Shown: positions 36,442-46,020, numbered from the stretch's first letter. The stretch is 64,000 nt of DNA from TA-21 sp035620895 (GCA_035620895.1 DASPFY010000001.1:59234-123233); one strand, 5' to 3'. Made by a program: numbers and translations. The notes: generated from the sequence alone by a model not told the origin.

Positions 36442-36693
36442 TTAGGAACCGTTCTTCTTTCTGATACAGTCGCTTTTTGCATCATCGTCTACTGACTGGA
36501 TCATACTGCACTCTTCATGGTTAGTGTAGCACAGGAAATCATTCGGACTAATCGGGGTAGAATAACACCACAAGAACGCAGGATCTGATTTTGCCGCTTC
36601 GAGGTGTTGCGCGTCATAAAAGTCCACTATTGTTGATCCAACCATTGCAATTGACAATGTTATTACTATCCCGAGAGTTCTGCTCTTATTCAT
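36442..36693 (-). CDS. Small secreted cysteine-containing protein, 83 aa
   Basis: A signal peptide (LGIVITLSIAMVGSTIVDF) followed by ~55 residues with four Cys (LWCYSTPISPNDFLCYTNHE, then ECSMIQ and DCIRKK), suggesting two disulfides outside the cell. ATG start. No family recognised. Confidence 0.7.
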   Translation of the reverse strand: MNKSRTLGIVITLSIAMVGSTIVDFYDAQHLEAAKSDPAFLWCYSTPISPNDFLCYTNHEECSMIQSVDDDAKSDCIRKKNGS

Positions 36694-36798
36694 TAACGTT
36701 TTTCTAGTAGATAGAATAATTAAGGTTTCGGGGAAAAATCATATATTAAAAAATTCGGAATTTTGATACTACTACTTGGTTCCCTAAGTGTTCTCTGA

Positions 36799-36999
36799 TT
36801 AGGATCCATCAATCTTATGATTTAACACACGGAATCTAATATCTCTAACAATATTCCCTTTTCTTAATTCCGTTTGAATTTCTGTATCTTCATATTCGTC
36901 AGTTTTGAATCTCTTAGATACATGCCTTGTTACTCCTTTCTTGTACCGATCTCTTCTTTCTCTTTTCTTGCGTTGTGTCTTACGGCTATCTACAGGCAT
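36799..36999 (-). CDS. Basic small protein, 66 aa
   Basis: N-terminal half is Arg/Lys-rich (DSRKTQRKKRERRDRYKKG), the second half mixed (EDTEIQTELRKGNIVRDIRF). No Cys, no membrane segment. Likely nucleic-acid binding if expressed. It ends near the recombinase remnant on the same strand, 11 bases apart. Uncertain but coding-like. Confidence 0.55.
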   Translation of the reverse strand: MPVDSRKTQRKKRERRDRYKKGVTRHVSKRFKTDEYEDTEIQTELRKGNIVRDIRFRVLNHKIDGS

Positions 37000-37010
37000 A
37001 AAGATTAATT

Positions 37011-37646
37011 CTAGTGGGTATTGTGCCGTTTTCTAACTGTTTTTTCTGAATTTATCGATTTAGTATTGTTGTCTTTAGTTGAAATTTCAGAGTCTGACCC
37101 TTCATCTTGAATATTAGTATCCTTATCTGTAATGTATTCCTCCCTGTCTCCTGAGTAGACTGTTATTTTGTACAAGTTGTCAATTCGTTCCAAATCATTT
37201 ATCTTAATTGACTGTAAAGCACCTATCCTCATTCCAGTGGAGGCTAATAACAAAAATGCAGTCTTTGAACGTTGATCAGAGAATTCTAGGATTTTCAGTA
37301 TTTCTTTATCAGTATAACCTCTATCTTTTCCACAGACGGAATTTTCCGTCCTTTCTGACTTTATGAATTTCTTCATTTTAGTCCAATTTAGTACAACATC
37401 ATTCATCTCACAAGCGTGTTTTATTGCCGAGAATATTACGACTTTATACTGCCTTGATACCTTTCTCTGTAGCAAATAATTGACTATTAGACTGGATATT
37501 TCATCATGTGGTAATTTTAGAAATGAATCAAGATCCGTTTGACAGTATTTTAAAAATTGTGCTAAACAATATTCATACTGTTCTTTTGTTTCCTCTGAAT
37601 TGATGGAATTTACAAAGTTAGAATATGTGGTTACTGACACTTGCAT
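37011..37646 (-). pseudogene. Truncated tyrosine recombinase/integrase with captured 3' sequence
   Basis: Residues ~1-85 are the SAM-like core-binding domain (FVNSINSEETKEQYEYCLAQ). Residues ~105-170 start the catalytic domain with the first catalytic Arg in STGMRIGALQSIKIND. The family's HxxR, second His and Tyr nucleophile are missing. From residue ~171 the protein is translated from a 105-bp near-copy of the coiled-coil gene (24382-24486) in the same frame, ending KTVRKRHNTH. It cannot be an active recombinase by family rules. Probably an integrase relic. Confidence 0.85.
37029..37133 (-). repeat. 105-bp repeat, copy 2 (in the recombinase remnant)
   Basis: Matches 24382-24486 with two mismatches. 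It replaces the recombinase catalytic C-terminus. Identity ends sharply on both sides. Confidence 0.9.
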
Positions 37647-37653
37647 GTCCTAA

Positions 37654-38385
37654 ATGAAGGGAAGGCATAGTAAAGAACTAATTTATTTAATTATACATAT
37701 TGATAACTCAATTATGATTTCTGAAATGCTGAACAACAGAGGATTTAATACGCTGATATATGACGATGCATATGCAAAAATATGTCTAATTGCATCAATC
37801 ATATCAGAATTTCAGAATCAAAGTAGAGTTGCTCGTGGTAAGATAGTTTACCTGGATCTTGATGCAGCATTTACTTCTTATGTTAAAGCTGGATTGATTC
37901 CCTCCATTGAAATACAAAGAATAGATGACTATACTTATCAGTCTGAATCAAGCGCTCTGAAAATATATCTTCCGTCCGAAGATATCTTTGATATTATCAT
38001 GGTTGATATAATAAGATCAATGAATGAATGTTCCCTAATTATTTTTGATTCTATAAATTCATTTAATAACCTTTTTTATGATAAGATCCTACACAACCTA
38101 AATAATCAACTAAAAATTGGAAATCTAAATCAATTACTTTATTTTATTCTCATGATGGTACTAAAACACACATCTGAATCTAATATCCCATTTTTGGTAA
38201 CGAGTATGATTCGTTATAAGAGAAAGGAAGTAGTTACAAGCAACAGACTTCTTAGTAAGAAAAGTTCATTGAATTTTTATGTTAAAATTAAAAATCTTAA
38301 TGATCTATCAATTACAATTCTAGGTGATCCAAAAGTTAATCAAAAAAATTTTATAATGAAAGATAAGGTTCTAAGATGGACTTAA
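37654..38385 (+). CDS. Degenerate RecA/KaiC-like protein, 243 aa
   Basis: Alpha/beta protein: IVYLDLDAAFTSYVKAG and CSLIIFDSINSFNNLF resemble the strands of RecA-fold ATPases, the latter like a Walker B strand, but no P-loop is visible (the N-terminus reads ELIYLIIHIDNSIMISEMLN). Such ATPase-dead RecA-fold proteins are found in archaea. Divergent from the recombinase remnant with 7 bases between, and converges with a membrane gene by a 4-base overlap. Tentative. Confidence 0.6.
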   Translation: MKGRHSKELIYLIIHIDNSIMISEMLNNRGFNTLIYDDAYAKICLIASIISEFQNQSRVARGKIVYLDLDAAFTSYVKAGLIPSIEIQRIDDYTYQSESSALKIYLPSEDIFDIIMVDIIRSMNECSLIIFDSINSFNNLFYDKILHNLNNQLKIGNLNQLLYFILMMVLKHTSESNIPFLVTSMIRYKRKEVVTSNRLLSKKSSLNFYVKIKNLNDLSITILGDPKVNQKNFIMKDKVLRWT

Positions 38386-38714
38386 GCAGCTATCTTTAGC
38401 TTAACTATACTGAAGCCAACAATCAATGCTATGGTGAGAACAGTAAATCCTCCAGTCATAAATGCCCACTGACTCTTTGGTGATGCTGCCTTTCCTGAAT
38501 TGTAAAGCAAATATGCACCAAACATCCCCATAAAAAAAATCATAACTATTACAATAGTCTCGCCTATAGTTTGTACTGATCTTGACGGAATAATAAATTG
38601 TCCTGATCGCGCACCCTCTATAATTGAATTAACCAATCCTGAAGCAAATGCAAAAAAAGCAACCAGATAAAGTACGGTAGCAAGAGTGATATATTTTGAA
38701 GTGCTAGTAAGCAT
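38382..38714 (-). CDS. Three-helix membrane protein, 110 aa
   Basis: Three membrane helices (ITLATVLYLVAFFAFASGLV, IGETIVIVMIFFMGMFGAYLLY and FMTGGFTVLTIALIVGFSIV) with short polar loops. ATG start. Converges with the RecA-like gene. No family recognised. Confidence 0.75.
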   Translation of the reverse strand: MLTSTSKYITLATVLYLVAFFAFASGLVNSIIEGARSGQFIIPSRSVQTIGETIVIVMIFFMGMFGAYLLYNSGKAASPKSQWAFMTGGFTVLTIALIVGFSIVKLKIAA

Positions 38715-38849
38715 CCAGTTACAAGTATAACGAAGAATAATTAAGTTTATCGAAAAATTTCCAAACTGATTTTCATTATACCTTTTTTATGTTTCTATTA
38801 TTCTTGCTGAAAATAGAGTATATTTTTCTAAAAAATTATTTTTATTTAC

Positions 38850-40127
38850 CTATCCTCTTCTATATGTGCTATTATTGTACTGTCTGCTATACTGCGATCG
38901 GCCCCTATTAACTCCTCTGCTATATCCGAATCTTCTCCTACTTTGACTATTGTGGTTAAAGGATCTTTGTCTATTGACTCTATTTCTACTGACATACAAC
39001 GTGGGAACTTCAATTCCTATTTCATCATTAAGTCTCTTGACTGATAGTTCTGTACGCTTCAAAATCCTTGCAAAATCTTCATATCTACTACTTGAAACTA
39101 AGGAGATTGCTTTACCACTTCCACCTGCTCGTGCTGTTCTGCCAATTCTATGGAAATAAACCAATGGGTCTTCAGGAATATCATAATTGATAATATTTCC
39201 CACGGCCGGGACATCTATGCCCCTTGCGGCAATATCTGTGGCAACAAGTATATCATCACTTCCATTTTTGAACCTGCTCATAGAGTAATCCCTCTGTCTT
39301 TGAGATAAATCTCCATGAATTGTAATAACTCGAAAACCTTCTCTGTTCAAATCATCAGCTATTCTCTGGGTTCTTTGTTTTGTAGCAACAAATACAATAG
39401 TTTGTTGTCCTTTTTCCCTATTTCTGATAAAATTACAAAGATGCTTGAATTTTTCTCGCTCTTCCACAATTAAATAAGACTGATCGATAGTTTCTAAACT
39501 AATTTCGTCTTCATTGAGTCTAATTTGTTCCGGGTCTTTCATATATTCTCTAGAAAGTCTTATAATTTCAATAGGCATTGTTGCTGAAAATAGGCATGTC
39601 TGCCTTCTTTCATTTACATAGAAAAGTATGAATTTTATGTCATCAATAAATCCCATATCAAGCATTCTATCAGCTTCATCTAAAACTACAAAATTTACAT
39701 CTTCTAATTGAATCGTACCATGTTTCAAGTGATCAATTAATCTGCCCGGAGTCGCTACAATAACTTGGATTCCTCTTCTCAGCTGTTCTTTTTGTATATT
39801 GATACTTTGTCCACCGTAAATGGCAAGGCTCCTTATTCCCATATATTTTGAAAATTTCCTAATTTCACTTGTAACTTGTATGGCCAGTTCTCTTGTTGGA
39901 ACAATAATTAATGCTTGGATTGGCCCCTTTGACTTTACTTTACTTATTAGAGGAAGACAAAAAGCAGCTGTCTTGCCCGTACCTGTATGTGCCTGTCCTA
40001 TCACATCCTTCCCTTTTAAAATAAGTGGGATACAATGTTCTTGAATAGGAAAGGGCTTTTCCATTCCTATTTCTTTAACCGCCTTTACTATAGACGTATT
40101 TAAACCTAATTCTTCGAATGAAACCAT
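38850..40127 (-). CDS. DEAD-box RNA helicase
   Basis: 425 residues with all main motifs: Q-motif region (FEELGLNTSIVKAVKEIGME, PIQEHCIP), motif I AHTGTGKTA, Ia PTRELAIQ, GG, II VLDEADRMLD, III SATMP, and the second RecA domain with FVATKQRT, ILVATDIAARGIDVP and HRIGRTARAG. An Arg/Asn/Tyr-rich tail (from residue ~385) probably binds RNA. Similar to archaeal RhlE-like helicases in RNA turnover or cold adaptation. Confidence 0.95.
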   Translation of the reverse strand: MVSFEELGLNTSIVKAVKEIGMEKPFPIQEHCIPLILKGKDVIGQAHTGTGKTAAFCLPLISKVKSKGPIQALIIVPTRELAIQVTSEIRKFSKYMGIRSLAIYGGQSINIQKEQLRRGIQVIVATPGRLIDHLKHGTIQLEDVNFVVLDEADRMLDMGFIDDIKFILFYVNERRQTCLFSATMPIEIIRLSREYMKDPEQIRLNEDEISLETIDQSYLIVEEREKFKHLCNFIRNREKGQQTIVFVATKQRTQRIADDLNREGFRVITIHGDLSQRQRDYSMSRFKNGSDDILVATDIAARGIDVPAVGNIINYDIPEDPLVYFHRIGRTARAGGSGKAISLVSSSRYEDFARILKRTELSVKRLNDEIGIEVPTLYVSRNRVNRQRSFNHNSQSRRRFGYSRGVNRGRSQYSRQYNNSTYRRG

Positions 40128-40374
40128 TTTTCTAATTCACATTTTGTTTTGTATTTGACAGAAGTTACGGAAGATCTGGAAAGATTTTTTTGTTTTACTT
40201 AACTTATCTGCCGCACCTTAAGTTAAGTTAAGGTGCTTTCATGGGGGATATAAGTGTGATGATGAAAAAGTTTGATCGTGGTAATTGAAAATAAGCATTT
40301 CCGTCAAGTCTCTTCTGCACGACCATTAAATATGATGAGTATAGGTTAGACTTGATAACTTAAATTCTACAAAA

Positions 40375-41178
40375 GTGATAATAAAAAATATGATGGAGGA
40401 TCAGGGTCAAAATCAAGATGTGCGGGAGAAGAAACTACGCGGTTCTGGTGGATATGTAATTGCGCATATTACAGATGAAGAGCAGAAAAAAGGCAATCTA
40501 GGAGGACCGGAGTTATTTCTGGCAGGGATAGGAAGGCTTCCTTCCGACAGGTTTGTCAAGTATCATTGTAACAAATGCGATAAAGACTATGAGGGATCAC
40601 CGAATATCAATTTTGAGAATCCTAATGAAGATCTTGGTGAAGGTGTGACACTCTATGAGAAGGGTGAATACAAATGTAATACTTGCAAAAGTATAATTGC
40701 GCAGTATAGAAAATTTGATGCTCCACAAGAGTTACCACAGGGAGAAGAACCCAAATCATCCCAATCATCAAATACAACTCAAGCATCAGATATCAAAAAT
40801 ACTGATAAAAGTTCCAAAACTACTATCAATTCACCGTCGTCATTGATTACACAAAATGACTTTATTTCTATTCAATCTCTTGTCGGGATGCCTGCATATG
40901 ACTGGGATGCAATGTTGATTGGTAACGTTCAAGAAATCGGTCTCAAAAGAACTTCTAAAGGAAAAATGGAAATAAATCTTAAGATTCCTAAAAAGAGTAA
41001 CAATCAAAATGTCGAGGTTGCTTGGAAAAATATTTCGAAAATTGGAGATATAATTTTACTAGAGAACTCAGAAACTTCACAACCCGGTCAATTGGGTAAA
41101 TGTTCTTATTGTAGTTACCAAAATGAAAGCGATGCGGTATTTTGTTCTGAATGTGGAAAGAAAATTAGTAATGAATAA
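40375..41178 (+). CDS. PRC-barrel-like protein with two zinc-binding regions
   Basis: 267 residues. N-terminal part carries a zinc site (KYHCNKCDKDYEG then KCNTCKSII, residues ~63-120), then a Ser/Thr/Asn-rich linker. Residues ~165-230 look like a PRC barrel (GMPAYDWDAMLIGNVQEIGL, EVAWKNISKIGDIILL). The end is a zinc ribbon (CSYCSYQNESDAVFCSECGK). GTG start at 40375; ATG at 40390 or 40393 is equally plausible. RNA-related function is possible, but unproven. Confidence 0.75.
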   Translation: MIIKNMMEDQGQNQDVREKKLRGSGGYVIAHITDEEQKKGNLGGPELFLAGIGRLPSDRFVKYHCNKCDKDYEGSPNINFENPNEDLGEGVTLYEKGEYKCNTCKSIIAQYRKFDAPQELPQGEEPKSSQSSNTTQASDIKNTDKSSKTTINSPSSLITQNDFISIQSLVGMPAYDWDAMLIGNVQEIGLKRTSKGKMEINLKIPKKSNNQNVEVAWKNISKIGDIILLENSETSQPGQLGKCSYCSYQNESDAVFCSECGKKISNE

Positions 41179-41225
41179 TAGTTGTAATACCTAAAGATAG
41201 ATATTAGTTATTGGCTACTGGCTAT

Positions 41226-43346
41226 TTATGCAAGGCCGATTCTCACATCAACTGCACAGGCCCCTTTTCCTTCTTCCAGTACTAATAATGGATTCATATC
41301 AAATTCTGTAATCTCAGGAAAATCTGTAACAAGTTGAGATAATCGCTGCAGGCATTCTACTAATACCTTAATATCAGAAGGCGGTTGTCCTCTTATACCT
41401 TTCAATATCTTGTATGTTTTGATTGATTCTACCATCTTCAATGCTTCTTGTTCATCAATAGGAGCCAGTCTGAATATCACGTCTTTGAGGGCTTCTACAT
41501 AGATTCCACCAAGGCCAAACATGATCAAAGAACCAAAGAGCTTGTCGTGTTTTGCCCCAAGAATTGTTTCTCTGGCAGATTCTATCATCTGTTGCACAAG
41601 TACTCCCTTAATATTTGCGTGTTTCTTGTAATTCTTTGCGTTAGCAATTATTTCATTGAAAGAGGATGAAACTTGTTGTTTATTCTTGAGACCTACTTTT
41701 ACTCCTCCAGCATCTGATTTGTGGATTATGTCTTGCGACATGATTTTCATAACTACAGGATATCCAATTTCTTCGGCTCTCTTTACACATTCTTCCTCAT
41801 TTGTGCAGAGGTAACTTTTAGGTCTCGGAAATCCATATGCGTTAAGTACATCGTATCCCTCCTCTTCCAAAAGATGTTTTCTTCCTTCTTTCGTTACTTT
41901 ATCGAATATTTTTTTGACTGTTTCCTTATCTACATCAAACTTCTCAATTTTAGTTTCTTTTCCTGCAGCCCAAAAGGAAAAGTCGTACATTGCTTTTAGA
42001 GTCCTTATTGCTGGTTCTGCATATGGAAAGTGGGGGATGCCACCATCAGAAAGAATTTGTTTATTTTCTGTTCCTTCTGCAAGACCCATGAGTGCTGCAA
42101 GTGAGGTTTTTCCAGAATTAATAGTGGTCTTAACTATAGTCTTTGCAAGATCATTATAATCGAGAGTGGCTGATGGAGTACACATAGTAACAATTGATCC
42201 TACATTAGGATTTGAAACCACTTCATTGAGGACCTTTTCAAATCGGTTAAAATCCGCGTCTCCCACAATGTCGACTGGGTTCCTCGCAGATCCGTGAGCA
42301 GGTATAACTTTCGCTATTTCTTCTCTAGAAGAGCTAATGTCAGCTAGTCTCATGCCATATTTTGAACATGCATCTGTGGATATTATAGCAGGTCCACCTG
42401 CATTTGATACAATTACTGTGCCCTTGTCATTATTAGGAATTGGTTGCTTTGAAAATGCGGTTGCAAGGTCAAAGAGTTCTTGCATTGTGTCAACTCTGAT
42501 TACGCCACTTTGTAAGAACAGTGCATCATATACCTCATCAGCTCCCATCAAAGCGCCCGTGTGAGACATAGCTGCCTTTGCACCTTCTGGAGTCCTACCA
42601 GATTTTATGACTACTATAGGTTTCTTGTATTGTTTGGTAGCTTTCCTTCCAATTTCCATGAATCTCCTACCATCATGAATGTCTTCAAGGTACATTATGA
42701 TTACGGAAGTCTCGGGGTCGTGACATAGTAGTTCTAAAACATCATTTTCGTCAACATCTATCTTGTTGCCCATACTGATTACTTTTGAAAAGCCTATTCC
42801 TTGTGCCATAGCATCTTCTACAGTAGCAGCACAAATAGCTCCACTTTGTGACACGAGAGCAATATTTCCATGTTTTGGTGTAATTTTCAAGAATGTAGAA
42901 TTCATCATGCTTTGTTTTGATAGGCTCATTATGCCCAAACAATTTGGACCGATAACTCTAGTACCATATTTCTTACATATGGCAGCAACCTCCCTTTCAA
43001 GGGCTGCACCTTGTTCATCAACTTCTTTGAATCCTGCTGAAACAATGATGGAACCCTGAATTTTTTTCATTCCCACTTCTTCCATCACTTTTGGGACAAT
43101 CTTGTTTGGAGTGGCCACAACAGCTAGATCTATCTCCTCTGGTATGTCAAGGACACTTTTGTATGCCTTGATTCCAGACACATATTCATTCGTAGGGCTA
43201 ACAGGATAGATTTTGCCTTTATAACCATTTTTGATATTTGTAAAAATTGCTCTTCCTATTCCTGGTTTTTCAGAGGCGCCTATTATTGCAATAGATGTGG
43301 GTGATAGAAATACACTCTTTTTCGGTGTGTCACTTTGCGAATTCAT
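41226..43346 (-). CDS. ADP-forming acyl-CoA synthetase (acetate/3-HP/4-HB-type)
   Basis: 706 residues of the NDP-forming acetyl-CoA synthetase family with fused subunits: CoA-binding domain (~1-130; FLSPTSIAIIGASEKPGIGR, VSPTNEY), succinyl-CoA-ligase-like domain with the phospho-His candidate in AMSHTGALMG, and a C-terminal ATP-grasp domain (~470-706; GYPVVMKIMSQDIIHKSDAGG). In ammonia-oxidising archaea such enzymes activate 3-hydroxypropionate or 4-hydroxybutyrate with low ATP cost in CO2 fixation. Which acid is used cannot be read here; other short-chain acids are possible. Confidence 0.88.
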   Translation of the reverse strand: MNSQSDTPKKSVFLSPTSIAIIGASEKPGIGRAIFTNIKNGYKGKIYPVSPTNEYVSGIKAYKSVLDIPEEIDLAVVATPNKIVPKVMEEVGMKKIQGSIIVSAGFKEVDEQGAALEREVAAICKKYGTRVIGPNCLGIMSLSKQSMMNSTFLKITPKHGNIALVSQSGAICAATVEDAMAQGIGFSKVISMGNKIDVDENDVLELLCHDPETSVIIMYLEDIHDGRRFMEIGRKATKQYKKPIVVIKSGRTPEGAKAAMSHTGALMGADEVYDALFLQSGVIRVDTMQELFDLATAFSKQPIPNNDKGTVIVSNAGGPAIISTDACSKYGMRLADISSSREEIAKVIPAHGSARNPVDIVGDADFNRFEKVLNEVVSNPNVGSIVTMCTPSATLDYNDLAKTIVKTTINSGKTSLAALMGLAEGTENKQILSDGGIPHFPYAEPAIRTLKAMYDFSFWAAGKETKIEKFDVDKETVKKIFDKVTKEGRKHLLEEEGYDVLNAYGFPRPKSYLCTNEEECVKRAEEIGYPVVMKIMSQDIIHKSDAGGVKVGLKNKQQVSSSFNEIIANAKNYKKHANIKGVLVQQMIESARETILGAKHDKLFGSLIMFGLGGIYVEALKDVIFRLAPIDEQEALKMVESIKTYKILKGIRGQPPSDIKVLVECLQRLSQLVTDFPEITEFDMNPLLVLEEGKGACAVDVRIGLA

Positions 43347-43602
43347 ACAAAAATAATTTTGTCTACATAGTTATAAATGCAGTGATATTGTATAAGCATA
43401 CTATGACATCTATGTAATATCATTAATTACTGGAGGATTTTTTATAGGAATGGATCATGTGAAAATCAAGAACTGATTTGTCTTGTTTATTTCTACCTTC
43501 TTCTTTTCTATATATTAGTAAGAAAAATAATAGTTTGAAACATAGTAACGATATAAGATCTAATAGTTACTAACCCACTTTGCATTACAGTAATTACAGT
43601 AA

Positions 43603-44505
43603 TTAGCAGCAATAATTTCTTATCAGCAATTCTGTATGTCCTACGCGCTTTGAGCCAACTGCATTAATAGATCTGTTCACATTGGTTACTTCAGTAAGAT
43701 GATAATAGTCCGAATAAAGTCTTCTAATTTCTTCCGTATTTGAGTTACTAAGTAAGAGTCTACATCCTCTTCTTGTCAATTCATTGAATATAATTGCAAG
43801 TTCTTTTTGGTCCTCAAGAGTAAAACCATTGTTGGTATAACTGGTAAAATTGGCAGTATTACTGATTGGATGGAATGGAGGATCAAGGTATATAAAATCA
43901 TCTTTTTCAGCTTTTTCAACTAATATTTTCTTATAATCACTAACTCCCAAATTTGATCCAGACTGTTTCAATACGACACTCATATTGCGCAAGTTATCAG
44001 CATCACATATGATTGGATTTTTGTATCTTCCGATTGGAACATTAAATAAACCGTTTTTGTTTACGCGATACAGCCCATTATAACATGTTTTATTTAGTGC
44101 TATGAATCGTGCGGCGGTATCTATTTTGTTAAACACCTGTGCTGAATCTCGTAAGTGATAATAGTATTTTTTAGGAGATTTATTGTATTCATTTTGGTGG
44201 TAATTTAATGCTGGGATAAGTTCTTCTACATGGTTCCTTATGACCTTATAGGCGTTAATTAAATCAGTATTGATGTCAGAAAGGAATGCATTCCTATTAT
44301 AGGAAGCGATATGAAAGAATACAGCTCCTCCACCAAGGAATGGTTCAAAGTATCTGGTAAATTTTGCTGGCATGAGATGAATTATTTGAGGTATTAATTG
44401 GCTCTTACCTCCTGCCCATTTTACAAAAGGATGGCATTTGGGTGTTTGATACACAAGTCCACAACCCTTCCTTTCTTCAGTTTTCATAGTGACCTTCGCT
44501 CTCAA
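43603..44505 (-). CDS. D12-class DNA adenine-N6 methyltransferase
   Basis: 300 residues with the SAM and target motifs of Dam/M.DpnII-type enzymes: HPFVKWAGGKSQLIPQI (motif X), FEPFLGGGAVFFHI (motif I), NTDLINAYKVI, and the catalytic motif IV as LDPPF. No restriction endonuclease gene is adjacent, so this is an orphan methylase. Start at 44505 or at the next Met (MKTEERKGCG, 44490). Confidence 0.92.
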   Translation of the reverse strand: MRAKVTMKTEERKGCGLVYQTPKCHPFVKWAGGKSQLIPQIIHLMPAKFTRYFEPFLGGGAVFFHIASYNRNAFLSDINTDLINAYKVIRNHVEELIPALNYHQNEYNKSPKKYYYHLRDSAQVFNKIDTAARFIALNKTCYNGLYRVNKNGLFNVPIGRYKNPIICDADNLRNMSVVLKQSGSNLGVSDYKKILVEKAEKDDFIYLDPPFHPISNTANFTSYTNNGFTLEDQKELAIIFNELTRRGCRLLLSNSNTEEIRRLYSDYYHLTEVTNVNRSINAVGSKRVGHTELLIRNYCC

Positions 44506-44576
44506 TCTTTAACTGCCAAGTACTTTGCATATAAGTATTATAATATTTCAAACATTCAACTACCTCAGTTGCTTCA

Positions 44577-44807
44577 TTAATTTTTCGGAACCTTAGTCGT
44601 TTTGCTTATCTTCATCTTATATCCCGCTTTGGTCATTTGAATGTCGCATCTTGTGCATATTCTTCCCACCCTTGTACTTGTCATCGTATCAGTGGGAGTT
44701 AGTCGATGACACGTCGCGCATGCTGTTAGCGATTTATACAGATTCAATTCAATATAATTTCTAATACAACATATGCTATTTATCTGTAAAAAATAATTCG
44801 TTATCAT
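44577..44807 (-). CDS. Small zinc-ribbon protein, 76 aa
   Basis: The second half carries CATCHRLTPTDTMTSTRVGR followed by ICTRC, a four-Cys zinc ribbon, and a basic tail (KAGYKMKISKTTKVPKN). The N-terminal ~25 residues are odd and may be untranslated, with a later non-ATG start. Function unknown. Confidence 0.6.
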   Translation of the reverse strand: MITNYFLQINSICCIRNYIELNLYKSLTACATCHRLTPTDTMTSTRVGRICTRCDIQMTKAGYKMKISKTTKVPKN

Positions 44808-44896
44808 TCCTAACTAACATTAGCGCCATTTTAGAGAAGGCAACAAATAACATACTAACAGGTTGTTACAGTACCAAAATTTTACTCCAAATAGTT

Positions 44897-45148
44897 CTAA
44901 TATTTCCAATCATTTGATATACTGTTCCACCAAGATCGATATTGCTTGGCATCCCTTCCAATTTCGTCTTTTATTCTAAATTCAATTGAATAAAACATGT
45001 TCTCCATAGCATCAGTTCCTCCATCAGCATAAAGTTCTTTACCAATAATAGATACCCTTTGTTTTTTAGTTTTAAAATCTGATGCTTCAGGATTCTGTAT
45101 ACAGTAGGTAAGAATGTCATAAAGCTCTTCCTCTAGATATGCATCCAT
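44897..45148 (-). CDS. Hypothetical acidic protein, 83 aa
   Basis: Soluble, all-helical (MDAYLEEELYDILTYCIQNP, GGTDAMENMFYSIEFRIKDE), with a Trp-containing end (RSWWNSISNDWKY). ATG start. Looks like a conserved small cytosolic protein of the lineage; no function inferred. Confidence 0.7.
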   Translation of the reverse strand: MDAYLEEELYDILTYCIQNPEASDFKTKKQRVSIIGKELYADGGTDAMENMFYSIEFRIKDEIGRDAKQYRSWWNSISNDWKY

Positions 45149-45332
45149 CTTTTTATTCGCTCTTAATCCAACTTATCACATAATCTTGATATAAATTCTA
45201 CGAATTAGATGAAATTAGTTTACAATCTCAGGTAAACTCATGTTTCTAGCTGAGAGCATTTCAAAATTAGGGTCAACTAAAGATTTATGATGGTATTTAA
45301 TGAAATATCCTTATGTATGATCTGATGACCTA

Positions 45333-45656
45333 TTGATTGAATCACAATATCTGTATCTGACAACGGTGGGTTGGAAAACGGGTAAACAACATACGATAGA
45401 AATATGGTATGTAAACTATAATAGGAAATATTACGTAATGTCAGAACTTGGAAAAAATGCGCATTGGATCCGAAACATTAATCATAATCCCAGAATTTCA
45501 TTTAGCATTGACGGTTTGAATTATGAAGGTGAGGCACGAGTAATCGATTTCTTGAAGGAAAGTCAATTAGCTACGAAGGTTTCAGAATTGATGAATGGGA
45601 AATATCAGTGCGACCAAGGACTGATTGTGGAATTTGAACCATTAAATTTTGGTTAA
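45333..45656 (+). CDS. Deazaflavin (F420)-dependent nitroreductase-like protein
   Basis: 107 residues of the DDN/DUF385 split-barrel family: LYLTTVGWKTGKQHTIEIWY at the start (the RxTG-like Thr-Thr-x-Gly-x-Lys segment), ELGKNAHWIRNINHNPRISF in the middle. These bind F420 and reduce quinones or nitro compounds. Start TTG 45333. A second F420-type protein is at 10421. Confidence 0.85.
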   Translation: MIESQYLYLTTVGWKTGKQHTIEIWYVNYNRKYYVMSELGKNAHWIRNINHNPRISFSIDGLNYEGEARVIDFLKESQLATKVSELMNGKYQCDQGLIVEFEPLNFG

Positions 45657-45711
45657 CAACTTCTTAATACATGATGAGCTACTAATATTTGTCTGAGAAT
45701 TGTAGGTAAAA

Positions 45712-46020
45712 TTATGTTACCTGATCTAATATCCATTCCTTAAATTTCATAATTGCAAATTCTTCAGATTGCTTTATGAAAGTATGGTCTTTAAGATTCC
45801 ATTGATCTTGTGGGACAGAATCAAAAAATTCTTGCATAAATAGAGTAAACCTGAAACGCAGGTTTCTTGGATTTTCGTTTAGATTATAGCGTTTTAGAAT
45901 TATAGCTATCTTTCCAAATGAGGCATCATAGTCTCTCTTAAATGGCGTTATTTTTAGAGTCTCATATAAAATTGAAGTTATAGAGTCCATGTCTTTGTTG
46001 ATTGTGATCAATGCTTGCAT
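45712..46020 (-). CDS. Hypothetical protein, 102 aa
   Basis: Soluble helical protein (DSITSILYETLKITPFKRDY, RFRFTLFMQEFFDSVPQDQW, FAIMKFKEWILDQ). ATG start. No Cys or motif that I recognise. Confidence 0.65.
   Translation of the reverse strand: MQALITINKDMDSITSILYETLKITPFKRDYDASFGKIAIILKRYNLNENPRNLRFRFTLFMQEFFDSVPQDQWNLKDHTFIKQSEEFAIMKFKEWILDQVT

Noticed and set aside
24382..37133. The two 105-bp repeats as ends of a 12.7-kb mobile element
   Set aside because: The interval contains core genes (alba, ilvE, trm112, lrp-like) in ordinary context. A local copy event into the recombinase relic explains the data better.
37011..37646. Active integrase for the 46.8-53.9 kb element
   Set aside because: The family's HxxR, second His and Tyr nucleophile are missing, so it cannot be active. 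A common origin with the element is not shown.
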